Assembly: GCF_020329505.1 (NCBI RefSeq) | Contig: NZ_JAGKJJ010000030.1 | Coordinates: 1-55,953 of the forward strand | Direction of reading: 5' to 3' | From: Bradyrhizobium semiaridum | GTDB lineage: Bacteria > Pseudomonadota > Alphaproteobacteria > Rhizobiales > Xanthobacteraceae | DNA: 55,953 nucleotides | Part shown: in pieces, positions 1 through 9,284 of the stretch | Layout of the letters: every line of letters begins with the position of its first letter | How positions within the stretch are numbered: the stretch's first letter is position 1 | Position numbers and translations under genes: made by a program | The notes under the pieces: model-generated | Seen by the model: only the letters and a program-made list of their open reading frames with translations | What the model was told of the DNA's origin: nothing | The model's database searches: none

Positions 1-192
1 CGGCTCTATCACGACCTGACCCAGATCCTGCGGCTCTGCGTCACCGGCAAGTTCAACCCGGATACCGCCGGCGACGACCTCTTGCGCGTGATGGCGCGGG
101 CAGGGGATACGCCGGATTTCTCCTCGCTGGAAGCCCGCCTGCGCGAGACCCAGAGCGAGGTGCGGCGGGTCTTCAACGCCATTGTGGGTTAG
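1..192 (+). CDS. glnE: GlnE C-terminal end (glutamine synthetase adenylyltransferase), 5' truncated by the window
   Basis: Frame 1 is open from the first base and stops with TAG at 190-192, giving 63 residues. The segment YHDLTQILRLC followed by the LEARLRETQSEVR motif matches what I know of the extreme C-terminus of GlnE, the bifunctional enzyme that adenylylates and de-adenylylates glutamine synthetase in response to PII. The catalytic nucleotidyltransferase domains lie outside the window, so activity cannot be judged. It converges on the fds operon across a 250-bp gap filled by a nested repeat. The call rests on motif recall from a short tail. Confidence 0.75.
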   Translation, partial: RLYHDLTQILRLCVTGKFNPDTAGDDLLRVMARAGDTPDFSSLEARLRETQSEVRRVFNAIVG

Positions 193-204
193 GTTTAGAC
201 GGCC

Positions 205-413
205 CCGTCATGCTGAGAGGATGTGAGGCTTTTTCCTACCCACCGCTGTCATCGCCTGGCCTGTGCGCAATTGCGCACATGGACCGGGCGATCCAGTATT
301 CCAGAGACAGTCGCTATTGAACCGATAGGCCGCGGCGTACTGGATCGCCCGGTCAAGCCGGACGATGGCAGCGGTGTGTGAGGACAAAGCCTCACACCCT
401 CTTAGGGTGACGG
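205..413. repeat. Nested imperfect palindromic intergenic repeat
   Basis: Outer arms 205-232 and 386-413 are inverted copies of each other with about 4 mismatches in 28, and are of the CCGTCAT...GAGG type also seen at 18261-18369. Inside them are a second pair, CACCGCTGTCATCG (241-254) against 363-376 with one mismatch, and a perfect 16-bp pair, ACCGGGCGATCCAGTA (283-298) against 338-353. The inner unit is the same family as the copies at 36041-36145 and 38097-38187. It lies between two converging genes and has no convincing reading frame. Confidence 0.8.
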
Positions 414-443
414 CGAGAGAAAGGTACGCGTGGTGCGCAGTTG

Positions 444-665
444 CTACGCCTGCAGCCTCAGCTTCTCCAGCGCGTCGCGGACGTTGGCGTCGAGACCGCT
501 GCCGCCGGCGTCGAGGTGAGCAAAGATCTGCTTGCGCATGCGCGGGTCCCAGAACTTCCAGATGTGCTCGGAAATGCCCTGCACCGCGCGGTCGTGCCCC
601 TGGCTCTGGAAGAATTTTCCGATCTGGTTTGCCATGTAGACCAGTTTGTCAGGCGACGACGACAT
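444..665 (-). CDS. fdsD: Formate dehydrogenase delta subunit FdsD
   Basis: A 73-residue protein starting MSSSPDKLVYMANQIGKFF, the signature N-terminus of FdsD, the small accessory subunit of NAD-dependent molybdenum formate dehydrogenases. The family is about 70-90 residues, so the ATG at 665 is preferred to an upstream start that would add a low-complexity arginine-rich leader overlapping fdhD. It overlaps the end of fdhD by 17 nt and is the last gene of the fdsGBA-fdhD-fdsD operon. FdsD is thought to help assemble or stabilise the complex; it carries no metal-binding motif here. Confidence 0.9.
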   Translation of the reverse strand: MSSSPDKLVYMANQIGKFFQSQGHDRAVQGISEHIWKFWDPRMRKQIFAHLDAGGSGLDANVRDALEKLRLQA

Positions 666-1485
666 AACGGGACTCCTTGCCGGTTGCCGCGCCGATGACG
701 CGTTCCGGATGCGTGAAGATTTCAAATCCGTCCGAGCGGGCGATGGCAACGAGCGTGACGCCGGCGGCCTCCGCCATTCGCACCGCGAGGGCGGTCGGGG
801 CCGACACTGCAACCATCAGCGGTGCGCCGAGCGCTGCGGTCTTCTGTACCATTTCCACCGAGACGCGGCTGGTCAGCAGCACCATGCCGTCGCTGGCCGC
901 GACCTCGTTGCGGGCCAGCGCGCCGGCGAGCTTGTCGAGCGCGTTGTGGCGGCCGACATCCTCGCGCAGCGCCACGATGCCGCGCCCATCCGTCCAGAAC
1001 GCCGCGGCGTGAACGGCGCGGGTCTGGTGATTGATCTCCTGCAGCGGTGCCACCGCGGCCATCGCCGACATGATCTCGCGTGGCGCGAAGACGCGGCCTG
1101 CCTGAACCACCGCGGCCGGCCGAACCGCCTCGGCGATGGAATCGATCCCGCACAGGCCGCAGCCGGTCGGCCCGGCGATCTGCCGCCGCCGCTCCGCGAG
1201 CCGATCGGCCTTCTCCGACTTGAGCCACATCCGAAGCTCGATGCCGTCGTCGAGTTCGACGATGTCGAGCGTCTCGATCTCGTCGGCCGACTGCACGACG
1301 CCCTCGCTCAGGCTGAAGCCGACGGCGAAATCATCGAGGTCTTCCGGCGTGCCCATCATCACCGCATAGGTGCCGCCATTGTAGGTCAGCGCCAGCGCCG
1401 TCTCCTCCGGAATCAGGCGCGCGCCGTCACTGAAGGCGCCGTTGCGCCAGGCTTTTCGGCTTGCCTGGTGGATGGGCTCGCGCAT
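649..1485 (-). CDS. fdhD: FdhD/FdsC sulfurtransferase for formate dehydrogenase maturation
   Basis: A 278-residue cytosolic chaperone. FdhD passes sulfur from a cysteine desulfurase to the Mo-bisPGD cofactor before insertion into formate dehydrogenase. The conserved CxxC is present as CGLC at residues 109-112 in the context GPTGCGLCGIDS, and the nucleotide-binding core with REDVGRHNALDK is intact. The ATG at 1485 follows the fdsA TAG by two bases, so translation is almost certainly coupled. Length and order match the fdsGBACD layout known from Rhodobacter, where this gene is called fdsC. Confidence 0.95.
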   Translation of the reverse strand: MREPIHQASRKAWRNGAFSDGARLIPEETALALTYNGGTYAVMMGTPEDLDDFAVGFSLSEGVVQSADEIETLDIVELDDGIELRMWLKSEKADRLAERRRQIAGPTGCGLCGIDSIAEAVRPAAVVQAGRVFAPREIMSAMAAVAPLQEINHQTRAVHAAAFWTDGRGIVALREDVGRHNALDKLAGALARNEVAASDGMVLLTSRVSVEMVQKTAALGAPLMVAVSAPTALAVRMAEAAGVTLVAIARSDGFEIFTHPERVIGAATGKESRYVVVA

Positions 1486-1487
1486 CG

Positions 1488-4364
1488 CTATTCCGCGGCC
1501 TCCACCACCGGCGCGATACGGCGGGATTGGCGCGCCTGCTCGTCATACGCCTTCTGCCAGTCCGACGGACCGTTCGAAGGCGAGATCTGCACCGCGGTCA
1601 CCTTGTACTCCGGACAATTGGTCGCCCAATCGGAGAAGTCCGTGGTGATGACGTTGGCCTGGGTGTCGGGGTGGTGGAACGTGGTGTAGACCACGCCGGG
1701 CGCCACGCGGTCGGTGATCTCGGCGCGCAGCGTGGTCTCGCCGGCGCGGCTCGCCAGCCGCACCCAGTCGCCGTCGCGCACGCCGCGCTGCTCGGCGTCA
1801 TGCGGATGGATCTCGAGCCGGTCCTCGGAATGCCAGACCACGTTGTCGGTGCGGCGGGTCTGCGCGCCGACATTGTACTGGCTGAGGATGCGCCCCGTCG
1901 TGAGCAGCAGCGGATAGCGCGGCCCGGTGCGTTCGTCGGTCGCGATGTATTCGGTGATGATGAACTTGCCCTTGCCGCGGACGAAGCCGCCGATATGCAT
2001 CACCGGGGTGCCCTCCGGCGCCTTCTCGTTGCAGGGCCACTGCACCGAGCCGAGCTCGTCGAGCCTGGCGTAGGAGACGCCGGCGAAGGTCGGCGTCAGC
2101 GCCGCGATCTCGTCCATGATCTCGGACGGATGGCTGTAGTTCATCTCGAAGCCCATCGCCTTGCCGAGGCGGATCGTCACCTCCCAGTCGGCAAGGCCGT
2201 TGAGCGGCGTCATCACCTTGCGGACGCGCTGGATGCGGCGTTCGGCATTGGTGAAGGTGCCGTCCTTCTCCAGGAAGGTCGAGCCGGGCAGGAAGACGTG
2301 GGCGTAGTTCGCGGTCTCGTTCAGGAACAGGTCGTGGACGATGACGCATTCCATCGCCGACAGCGCGGCCACCACATGCTTGGTGTTGGGGTCGGATTGC
2401 AGGATGTCCTCGCCCTGCGCGTAGAGGCCCATGAAGGTCCCTTCGATCGCGGCGTCGAACATGTTGGGGATGCGCAGGCCTGGCTCCTTGTTGAGCTTGA
2501 CGTTCCACATCGCCTCGAACTGCTCGCGCACCGCATCGCCGGAGATATGACGATAGCCGGGCAGCTCGTGCGGGAAGGAGCCCATGTCGCAGGAGCCCTG
2601 CACGTTGTTCTGGCCGCGCAGCGGGTTCACGCCGACGCCGGGCCGGCCGATATTGCCGGTCGCCATCGCCAGGTTGGCGATCGCGATCACCGTGGTCGAG
2701 CCCTGGCTGTGCTCGGTGACGCCGAGCCCGTAATAGATCGCGCCGTTGCCGCCGGTGGCATAGGTTCGCGCCGCCTCGCGCAGCAGCTTCGGATCGACGC
2801 CGGTCACGATCGCGGTGGCTTCCGGGCTGTTCTTGGGATCGGCAACGAAGGTCGCCCAGTCCTGGAACTCGCTCCAGTCGCAGCGCTCGCGCACGAAGCT
2901 CTCGTTGACGAGACCTTCGGTGACGATGACATGGGCCAGCGCAGTGATCACGGCGACGTTGGTGCCGGGCATCAGCGGCAGATGCAGCGCCTTCACGTGC
3001 GGCGATTCCACCATCTCGGTGCGGCGCGGATCGACCACGATCAGCCTGGCGCCCTGGCGCAGCCGCTTCTTCAGCCGCGAGGCGAACACCGGGTGCGCCG
3101 AGGCCGGGTTGGCGCCGATGATCATCACGACGTCGGTGTCCTCCACCGAGTCGAAATCCTGCGTGCCGGCCGAGGTGCCGAAGGTCTGCGACAGGCCGTA
3201 GCCGGTCGGCGAGTGGCAGACGCGGGCGCAGGTGTCGACATTGTTGTTGCCGAAGCCGCCGCGGATCAGCTTCTGCACCAGATAGGTCTCCTCATTGGTG
3301 CAGCGCGAGGAGGTGATGCCGCCGACCGCGTCGCGGCCGTACTTCTGCTGGATGCCCTTGAACTTGGCAGCAGCGAAGTTGAACGCCTCGTCCCACGACA
3401 CTTCCTGCCAGGGATCCTCGATCCGCTCGCGGATCATCGGCTTGAGGATACGCTCCTTGTGCGTGGTGTAGCCCCAGGCGAAGCGGCCCTTGACGCAGGA
3501 ATGGCCGCGATTGGCCTTGCCGTCCTTGTAGGGCACCATGCGAACCACTTCCTCACCGCGCATCTCGGCCTTGAAGGCGCAGCCGACGCCGCAATAGGCA
3601 CAGGTCGTGACGACCGAATGCTCGGGCTGGCCGATCTCGATCACCGACTTTTCGGTCAGCGTCGCGGTCGGGCAGGCCTGCACGCAGGCGCCGCAGGAGA
3701 CACATTCGGAGCCGAGGAAGCTCTCGTTCATGCCGGGTGAGACGCGGCTGTCGAAACCGCGGCCGGAAATCGTCAGCGCGAATGTGCCTTGCACCTCCTC
3801 GCAGGCGCGCACACAGCGCGAGCAGACGATGCATTTCGACGGATCATACGTGAAATACGGATTGGATTCATCCTTCGGCATCCAGGCGTCGTTATCGCAG
3901 CCGTGCGATTTGGCAAAAACGTGGTTCTCGCCCTCGTAGCCGTAGCGCACGTCGCGCAGGCCGATCGCGCCGGCCATGTCCTGCAACTCGCAGTCGCCGT
4001 TCGCCGCGCAGGTCAGGCAGTCCAGCGGATGGTCGGAGATGTAGAGCTCCATCACGCCTTTGCGCAACTGCTTCAGCCGCTCGCTCTGGGTATGGACCAC
4101 GAGGCCGTTCATAACAGGCGTGGTGCACGAAGCCGGCGTGCCGGCGCGCCCCTCGATCTCGACGAGGCAGAGCCGGCAGGAGCCGAAGGCGTCGACCATG
4201 TCGGTCGCGCACAGTTTCGGGATCTGGGTGCCGGCTTCCATCGCTGCCCGCATGATCGAGGTGCCTTCGGGTACCGTGATTTGATTGCCGTCGATGGTCA
4301 GCGTGACCATCGTCTCGGATTTGGATTTGGGCGTGCCGAAGTCGATTTCGTGGATCAGCGACAT
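1488..4364 (-). CDS. fdsA: NAD-dependent formate dehydrogenase alpha subunit FdsA (molybdopterin)
   Basis: A 958-residue catalytic subunit that oxidises formate to CO2. Visible in order: a [2Fe-2S] ferredoxin domain with C52, C63, C66 and C80; a His-Cys [4Fe-4S] site with H112, C116, C119 and C125; a two-cluster ferredoxin domain with C178/C181/C184/C188 and C221/C224/C227/C231; a further [4Fe-4S] site with C255, C258, C262 and C290; then the Mo-bisPGD domains. C383 in the RVCHSPT motif aligns with the molybdenum ligand, which is selenocysteine in E. coli FDH-H, so this is a Cys enzyme. I chose the ATG at 4364, preceded by AAGGAAA; longer readings only translate fdsB sequence out of frame. 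The gene starts 14 nt after fdsB ends. Confidence 0.97.
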   Translation of the reverse strand: MSLIHEIDFGTPKSKSETMVTLTIDGNQITVPEGTSIMRAAMEAGTQIPKLCATDMVDAFGSCRLCLVEIEGRAGTPASCTTPVMNGLVVHTQSERLKQLRKGVMELYISDHPLDCLTCAANGDCELQDMAGAIGLRDVRYGYEGENHVFAKSHGCDNDAWMPKDESNPYFTYDPSKCIVCSRCVRACEEVQGTFALTISGRGFDSRVSPGMNESFLGSECVSCGACVQACPTATLTEKSVIEIGQPEHSVVTTCAYCGVGCAFKAEMRGEEVVRMVPYKDGKANRGHSCVKGRFAWGYTTHKERILKPMIRERIEDPWQEVSWDEAFNFAAAKFKGIQQKYGRDAVGGITSSRCTNEETYLVQKLIRGGFGNNNVDTCARVCHSPTGYGLSQTFGTSAGTQDFDSVEDTDVVMIIGANPASAHPVFASRLKKRLRQGARLIVVDPRRTEMVESPHVKALHLPLMPGTNVAVITALAHVIVTEGLVNESFVRERCDWSEFQDWATFVADPKNSPEATAIVTGVDPKLLREAARTYATGGNGAIYYGLGVTEHSQGSTTVIAIANLAMATGNIGRPGVGVNPLRGQNNVQGSCDMGSFPHELPGYRHISGDAVREQFEAMWNVKLNKEPGLRIPNMFDAAIEGTFMGLYAQGEDILQSDPNTKHVVAALSAMECVIVHDLFLNETANYAHVFLPGSTFLEKDGTFTNAERRIQRVRKVMTPLNGLADWEVTIRLGKAMGFEMNYSHPSEIMDEIAALTPTFAGVSYARLDELGSVQWPCNEKAPEGTPVMHIGGFVRGKGKFIITEYIATDERTGPRYPLLLTTGRILSQYNVGAQTRRTDNVVWHSEDRLEIHPHDAEQRGVRDGDWVRLASRAGETTLRAEITDRVAPGVVYTTFHHPDTQANVITTDFSDWATNCPEYKVTAVQISPSNGPSDWQKAYDEQARQSRRIAPVVEAAE

Positions 4365-4378
4365 GGTGATTTCCTTGC

Positions 4379-5943
<1,565 letters not shown>

Positions 5944-5947
<4 letters not shown>

Positions 5948-6420
5948 CGCTGTGCCTCCGCGACCAGCGCATCGATGCGCGTCTCGTCGAGCCGGCCGAC
6001 CACGCGGCCGTCCAGCATCGCCGAAGGGGCCGTGGCGCAGAGGCCGAGACAGTAGATCGGCTCCAGCGTCACGCGATCGTCGGCGGTGGTATTGCCGAGC
6101 GAAATGCCGAGCTTGGCTTCCGCGCGCGCCGCCAGCGCGTCGCCGCCGGCCGCCTGGCAGGCCTCGGCGCGGCACAGTTTGAGGACGTGGCGTCCGGCCG
6201 GCCGCTTGCGGAAGTCGTGGTAGAAGGTGAACACGCCGTGCACCTCGGCGCGGGACAGATTGAGCGCCTGCGCGACCATCGGAATCGCCGGCTCGGGCAC
6301 GTAGCCGAAGGCCTCCTGCAAGGCGTGCAGGATCACCAGCGTGGCGCCCTCGAGCCCAGTATGTTCGGCGATGATTTCAGCGCCGCGCGCCTCGTCCCAA
6401 GGTTCGTATCCCGACGCCAT
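5944..6420 (-). CDS. fdsG: Formate dehydrogenase gamma subunit FdsG ([2Fe-2S])
   Basis: A 158-residue NuoE-like subunit. The four ligands of the thioredoxin-fold [2Fe-2S] cluster are visible as C83 and C88 (KLCRAEAC) and C124 and C128 (YCLGLC). The N-terminal helical part contains the family motif EVHGVFTFYHDF. It is the first gene of the fds operon, so the operon promoter must lie in 6421-6664, shared with a divergent LysR gene. Product oxidises no substrate itself; it sits in the electron path or tunes the diaphorase module. Confidence 0.96.
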
Positions 6421-6664
6421 TGTGCATTCTCACGATCAGTTTTTCTGCGTCGATATGAGAATTGGAATCGCTCGAAACATCAATAAAGCTGTCTCATGCG
6501 GCGATTGCGAAAAGCGATTAATGGCGCTGTCAAATCGAACGATATAGGATCGCAATTATGGTTAGGAATCACAGGTTTCGGACGCGCTTTGGGATTACGG
6601 ACCATACCGCGGACGTGCTACGTCTGACTGTGCTGGGGCACCGTTTTCCGATGGGAATTGAATC
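6421..6664. promoter_or_regulatory. Divergent control region between fdsG and its LysR neighbour
   Basis: This 244-bp gap separates the start codons of fdsG and a LysR-type gene and is clearly more AT-rich than the flanking coding DNA. It contains GCGATT repeated at about 6501 and 6515 and a short AT-rich stretch near 6541-6560 (ATAGGATCGCAATTAT) of the T-N11-A style bound by LysR proteins. I cannot assign the -35/-10 boxes with confidence. By analogy with other LysR/divergent-operon pairs, the LysR protein probably acts here. Confidence 0.5.
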
Positions 6665-7561
6665 TTGATCGACAAGCTGGAATTACTGCTGGCGCTGGCC
6701 AAGGAGCGGCATTTCGGCCGGGCGGCGGAGGCCTGTGGCGTGACCCAGCCGACCATGTCGACCAGCCTCAAGCAGCTCGAGGAAATCCTCGGCGTTATGC
6801 TGGTGCAACGTGGCTCCCGCTTCCAGGGATTCACGCCGGAGGGTGAACGGACCCTTGACTGGGCGCGGCGCATTGTCGGCGATGCGCGGGCGATGAAGCA
6901 GGAGATCAACAGCCTCAAGGACAAGCTGTCCGGCGAAATCCGGATCGCCGCGATCCCGACCGTGCTCGGAATGGTGGCATCGCTGACCACGCCGTTCCGC
7001 GCGCGCCATCCCGACGTGCGTTTCCGCATCCAGTCCTGCACCTCGGCAGACGTGCTCGGCCTGTTGGAGAATCTCGAGGTCGATGCCGGGCTGACCTATA
7101 TCGAGAACGAGCCGATCGGCAAGGTTCGCACCATCCCGCTCTACAACGAGAGCTATCGCCTGCTGACGGCGCCCGACGCCAAGTTCGGCGACCGTAAGCA
7201 GGTGACGTGGAAGGAGGTGGGCACCGTGCCGCTCTGCCTGCTGACGCCCGACATGCAGAACCGCCGCATCATCGATCGTGCCCTGACCTCGGTCGGTGCC
7301 GAGGCAACGCCGACGCTGACCTCGAACTCGCTGCTGGTGCTCTACACCCATGTGAAGACCGGCCGCTGGGCCAGCGTGATGCCGGCCAAGCTCGCCGAGA
7401 CGCTCGGGCTGGCCGACGCCGTGCGCAGCATCCCGATCGTCGACCCGGTGGTGGACTACAGCATCGGCATGGTGATCCCGCAGCGCGATCCGATGACGCC
7501 GCTGATCGCCGCCCTCGTGCAGGTCGCGCGCGAAGTCGCGCCGACGCTCGAGACGCCGTAG
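6665..7561 (+). CDS. LysR-family regulator, probable activator of the fds operon
   Basis: A 298-residue LysR protein with an N-terminal winged helix-turn-helix (about residues 3-60, AEACGVTQPTMSTSLKQLEE) and a periplasmic-binding-protein-like effector domain. The start is TTG at 6665: the ATG at 6650 runs into a stop, and the HTH needs the MIDKLELL start. Divergence from fdsG and the OxyR-like spacing suggest it is the formate dehydrogenase regulator known in other proteobacteria as FdsR; the link is inferred from position. No redox-active cysteine pair typical of OxyR stands out. Confidence 0.85.
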   Translation: MIDKLELLLALAKERHFGRAAEACGVTQPTMSTSLKQLEEILGVMLVQRGSRFQGFTPEGERTLDWARRIVGDARAMKQEINSLKDKLSGEIRIAAIPTVLGMVASLTTPFRARHPDVRFRIQSCTSADVLGLLENLEVDAGLTYIENEPIGKVRTIPLYNESYRLLTAPDAKFGDRKQVTWKEVGTVPLCLLTPDMQNRRIIDRALTSVGAEATPTLTSNSLLVLYTHVKTGRWASVMPAKLAETLGLADAVRSIPIVDPVVDYSIGMVIPQRDPMTPLIAALVQVAREVAPTLETP

Positions 7562-7606
7562 CGCCCGGCCATCAACCCGGGTTCCTTCATCGCCGTTCCA
7601 AGTTCT

Positions 7607-7639
7607 GACAATCGCCGGGCTGCACCCTGAGCGATTGTC
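7607..7639. other. Stem-loop after the LysR gene
   Basis: GACAATCGC at 7607-7615 pairs perfectly with GCGATTGTC at 7631-7639 around a 15-nt loop, 46 nt after the LysR stop. There is no clean T-run, so it may be a weak terminator of the LysR gene or a processing stem upstream of opgG. Confidence 0.4.
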
Positions 7640-7769
7640 CTTCTGCCTGCTCGCCTTGCAATCGCATCGTCTGGCTCAGGCAATCCTCTCGCGCCCCTAG
7701 CACCTGCGGAACTCTCCTGCCGCTCGGCGGTTTCATTGCGGCGTTCCCGATCAACGAGCAGGAGCTGCT

Positions 7770-9284
7770 TTGAATCGCCGTCAACTCCTCCATGGATCGG
7801 CCGTGTTGCCGACACTTTTGCTCCTGCCACGGCGCGAAGCTGCGGCCGCAGGGGACCCGCCGGACACGCCTTTCAACGCTTCCATGGTGAGAGAGCTCGC
7901 GCGCAACCTCGCTGCGAAGTCGTTCGAGGCGCCGGACGAGAAGCTGCCTGGCGGACTCAAGGACCTGACCTACGATCAGTACCGCTCGATCCGCTTCTCG
8001 CCGGAGCGCGCGCTTTGGCGCGACAGGAAGCTGCCGTTCGAGGCGCAGTTCTTCCATCGCGGCTTCTTCTACAAGAACAAGGTCGCGATCTTCGAGGTTG
8101 CCGACGGCAAGGCAACCGCGATCCGCTACAGCAAGGATGATTTTACATTCGGCGAGAACGTGCCTGCCTTCACCGAGACCGATCTCGGCTTCGCCGGGTT
8201 TCGCATCCACGCGCCGATCAACAAGCCGAACTACAAGGACGAGGTCTGCGTCTTCCTCGGCGCAAGCTATTTCCGCGCCGTCGCCGCCGGCGAGACCTAC
8301 GGCCTGTCCGCACGCGGCCTGTCGATCGACACCGGCGAGGCCAAGGGCGAGGAGTTCCCCTTCTTCAAGGCGTTCTGGCTCGAGCGGCCCGTAGCCGATG
8401 CGACGTCGCTGGTCATTCACGCCTTGCTCGACAGCAAGAGCTGCGCGGCGAGCTATCGTTTCACGATCCGGCCCGGCAAGACCACGGTGTTCGATGTCGA
8501 GGCCTCGATCTATCCGCGTGCCGATCTCGATCACGCCGGACTTGCGCCGATGACCAGCATGTTCTTCTTCGGACCCAACGATCGCAACGAGGTCGATGAT
8601 TTCCGTCCCTCGGTGCACGATTCCGACGGGCTTGCGATCTACAACGGCAAGGGCGAGAGCCTGTGGCGTCCGCTGAGCAATCCGCGCGATTTGCAGATCT
8701 CGACGTTCCAGGACGTCAATCCGCACGGCTTTGGGCTGATGCAGCGCGAGAAGAACTTCTTCGCCTACCAGGATATCGAATCAGGCTTCGAGAAGCGCCC
8801 CAGCCTGTGGGTCGAGCCGATCGGCGACTGGGGCGAGGGCGCGGTGATCCTGTTCGAGATTCCGACCAAGGAAGAGATCCACGACAACATCGCCGCGTTC
8901 TGGCGGCCGAAGGCACCGCTGAAGGCCAAGAGCGAGACCAATCTCACCTATCGCCTGCATTGGGGACCGGACGCCCCGAAACCCCATGCGCTTGCGCGCT
9001 TTACGCGCACCGGGATCGGCGCGCGCGGCGAGAACAGCAGGCTGTTCGTGCTCGACCTGTTCGGGGACAATCTGAAGGGCCTCGATCCCGCCAGCATCAA
9101 GGGCGTCGTGTCGGCCGAGAAGGCCGAGCTCACCAATATCGTCTCGCAGCCGAACCCGAATACCGGCGGGTGGCGGCTCAGCTTCCAGTGCGCCGTGAAG
9201 AAGGAGCCCGTCGAGCTGCGGGCCCATCTGGCCCAGGATGACAAGCCGCTGTCCGAGATCTGGGTCTACCGATGGGCGCTGTGA
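7770..9284 (+). CDS. opgG: Glucan biosynthesis protein OpgG/MdoG (periplasmic)
   Basis: A 504-residue protein of the MdoG/OpgG family, which acts in the periplasm on the beta-1,2-glucan backbone of osmoregulated periplasmic glucans. The start is TTG at 7770 after AGGAG; it is needed to include a Tat-like leader, MNRRQLL, followed by a hydrophobic stretch ending near AAAA. The body shows the family segments LTYDQYRSIRF, FQDVNPHGFGLMQR and GDWGEGAV. It overlaps opgH by 13 nt, so the two form an operon. Tat rather than Sec export is inferred from the RR pair. Confidence 0.93.
   Translation: MNRRQLLHGSAVLPTLLLLPRREAAAAGDPPDTPFNASMVRELARNLAAKSFEAPDEKLPGGLKDLTYDQYRSIRFSPERALWRDRKLPFEAQFFHRGFFYKNKVAIFEVADGKATAIRYSKDDFTFGENVPAFTETDLGFAGFRIHAPINKPNYKDEVCVFLGASYFRAVAAGETYGLSARGLSIDTGEAKGEEFPFFKAFWLERPVADATSLVIHALLDSKSCAASYRFTIRPGKTTVFDVEASIYPRADLDHAGLAPMTSMFFFGPNDRNEVDDFRPSVHDSDGLAIYNGKGESLWRPLSNPRDLQISTFQDVNPHGFGLMQREKNFFAYQDIESGFEKRPSLWVEPIGDWGEGAVILFEIPTKEEIHDNIAAFWRPKAPLKAKSETNLTYRLHWGPDAPKPHALARFTRTGIGARGENSRLFVLDLFGDNLKGLDPASIKGVVSAEKAELTNIVSQPNPNTGGWRLSFQCAVKKEPVELRAHLAQDDKPLSEIWVYRWAL

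Noticed and set aside
1461..3740. Long open frame opposite fdsA
   Set aside because: It is the antisense of a well-identified gene in high-GC DNA; its translation is Ala/Gly/His/Asp-rich with no family motif.
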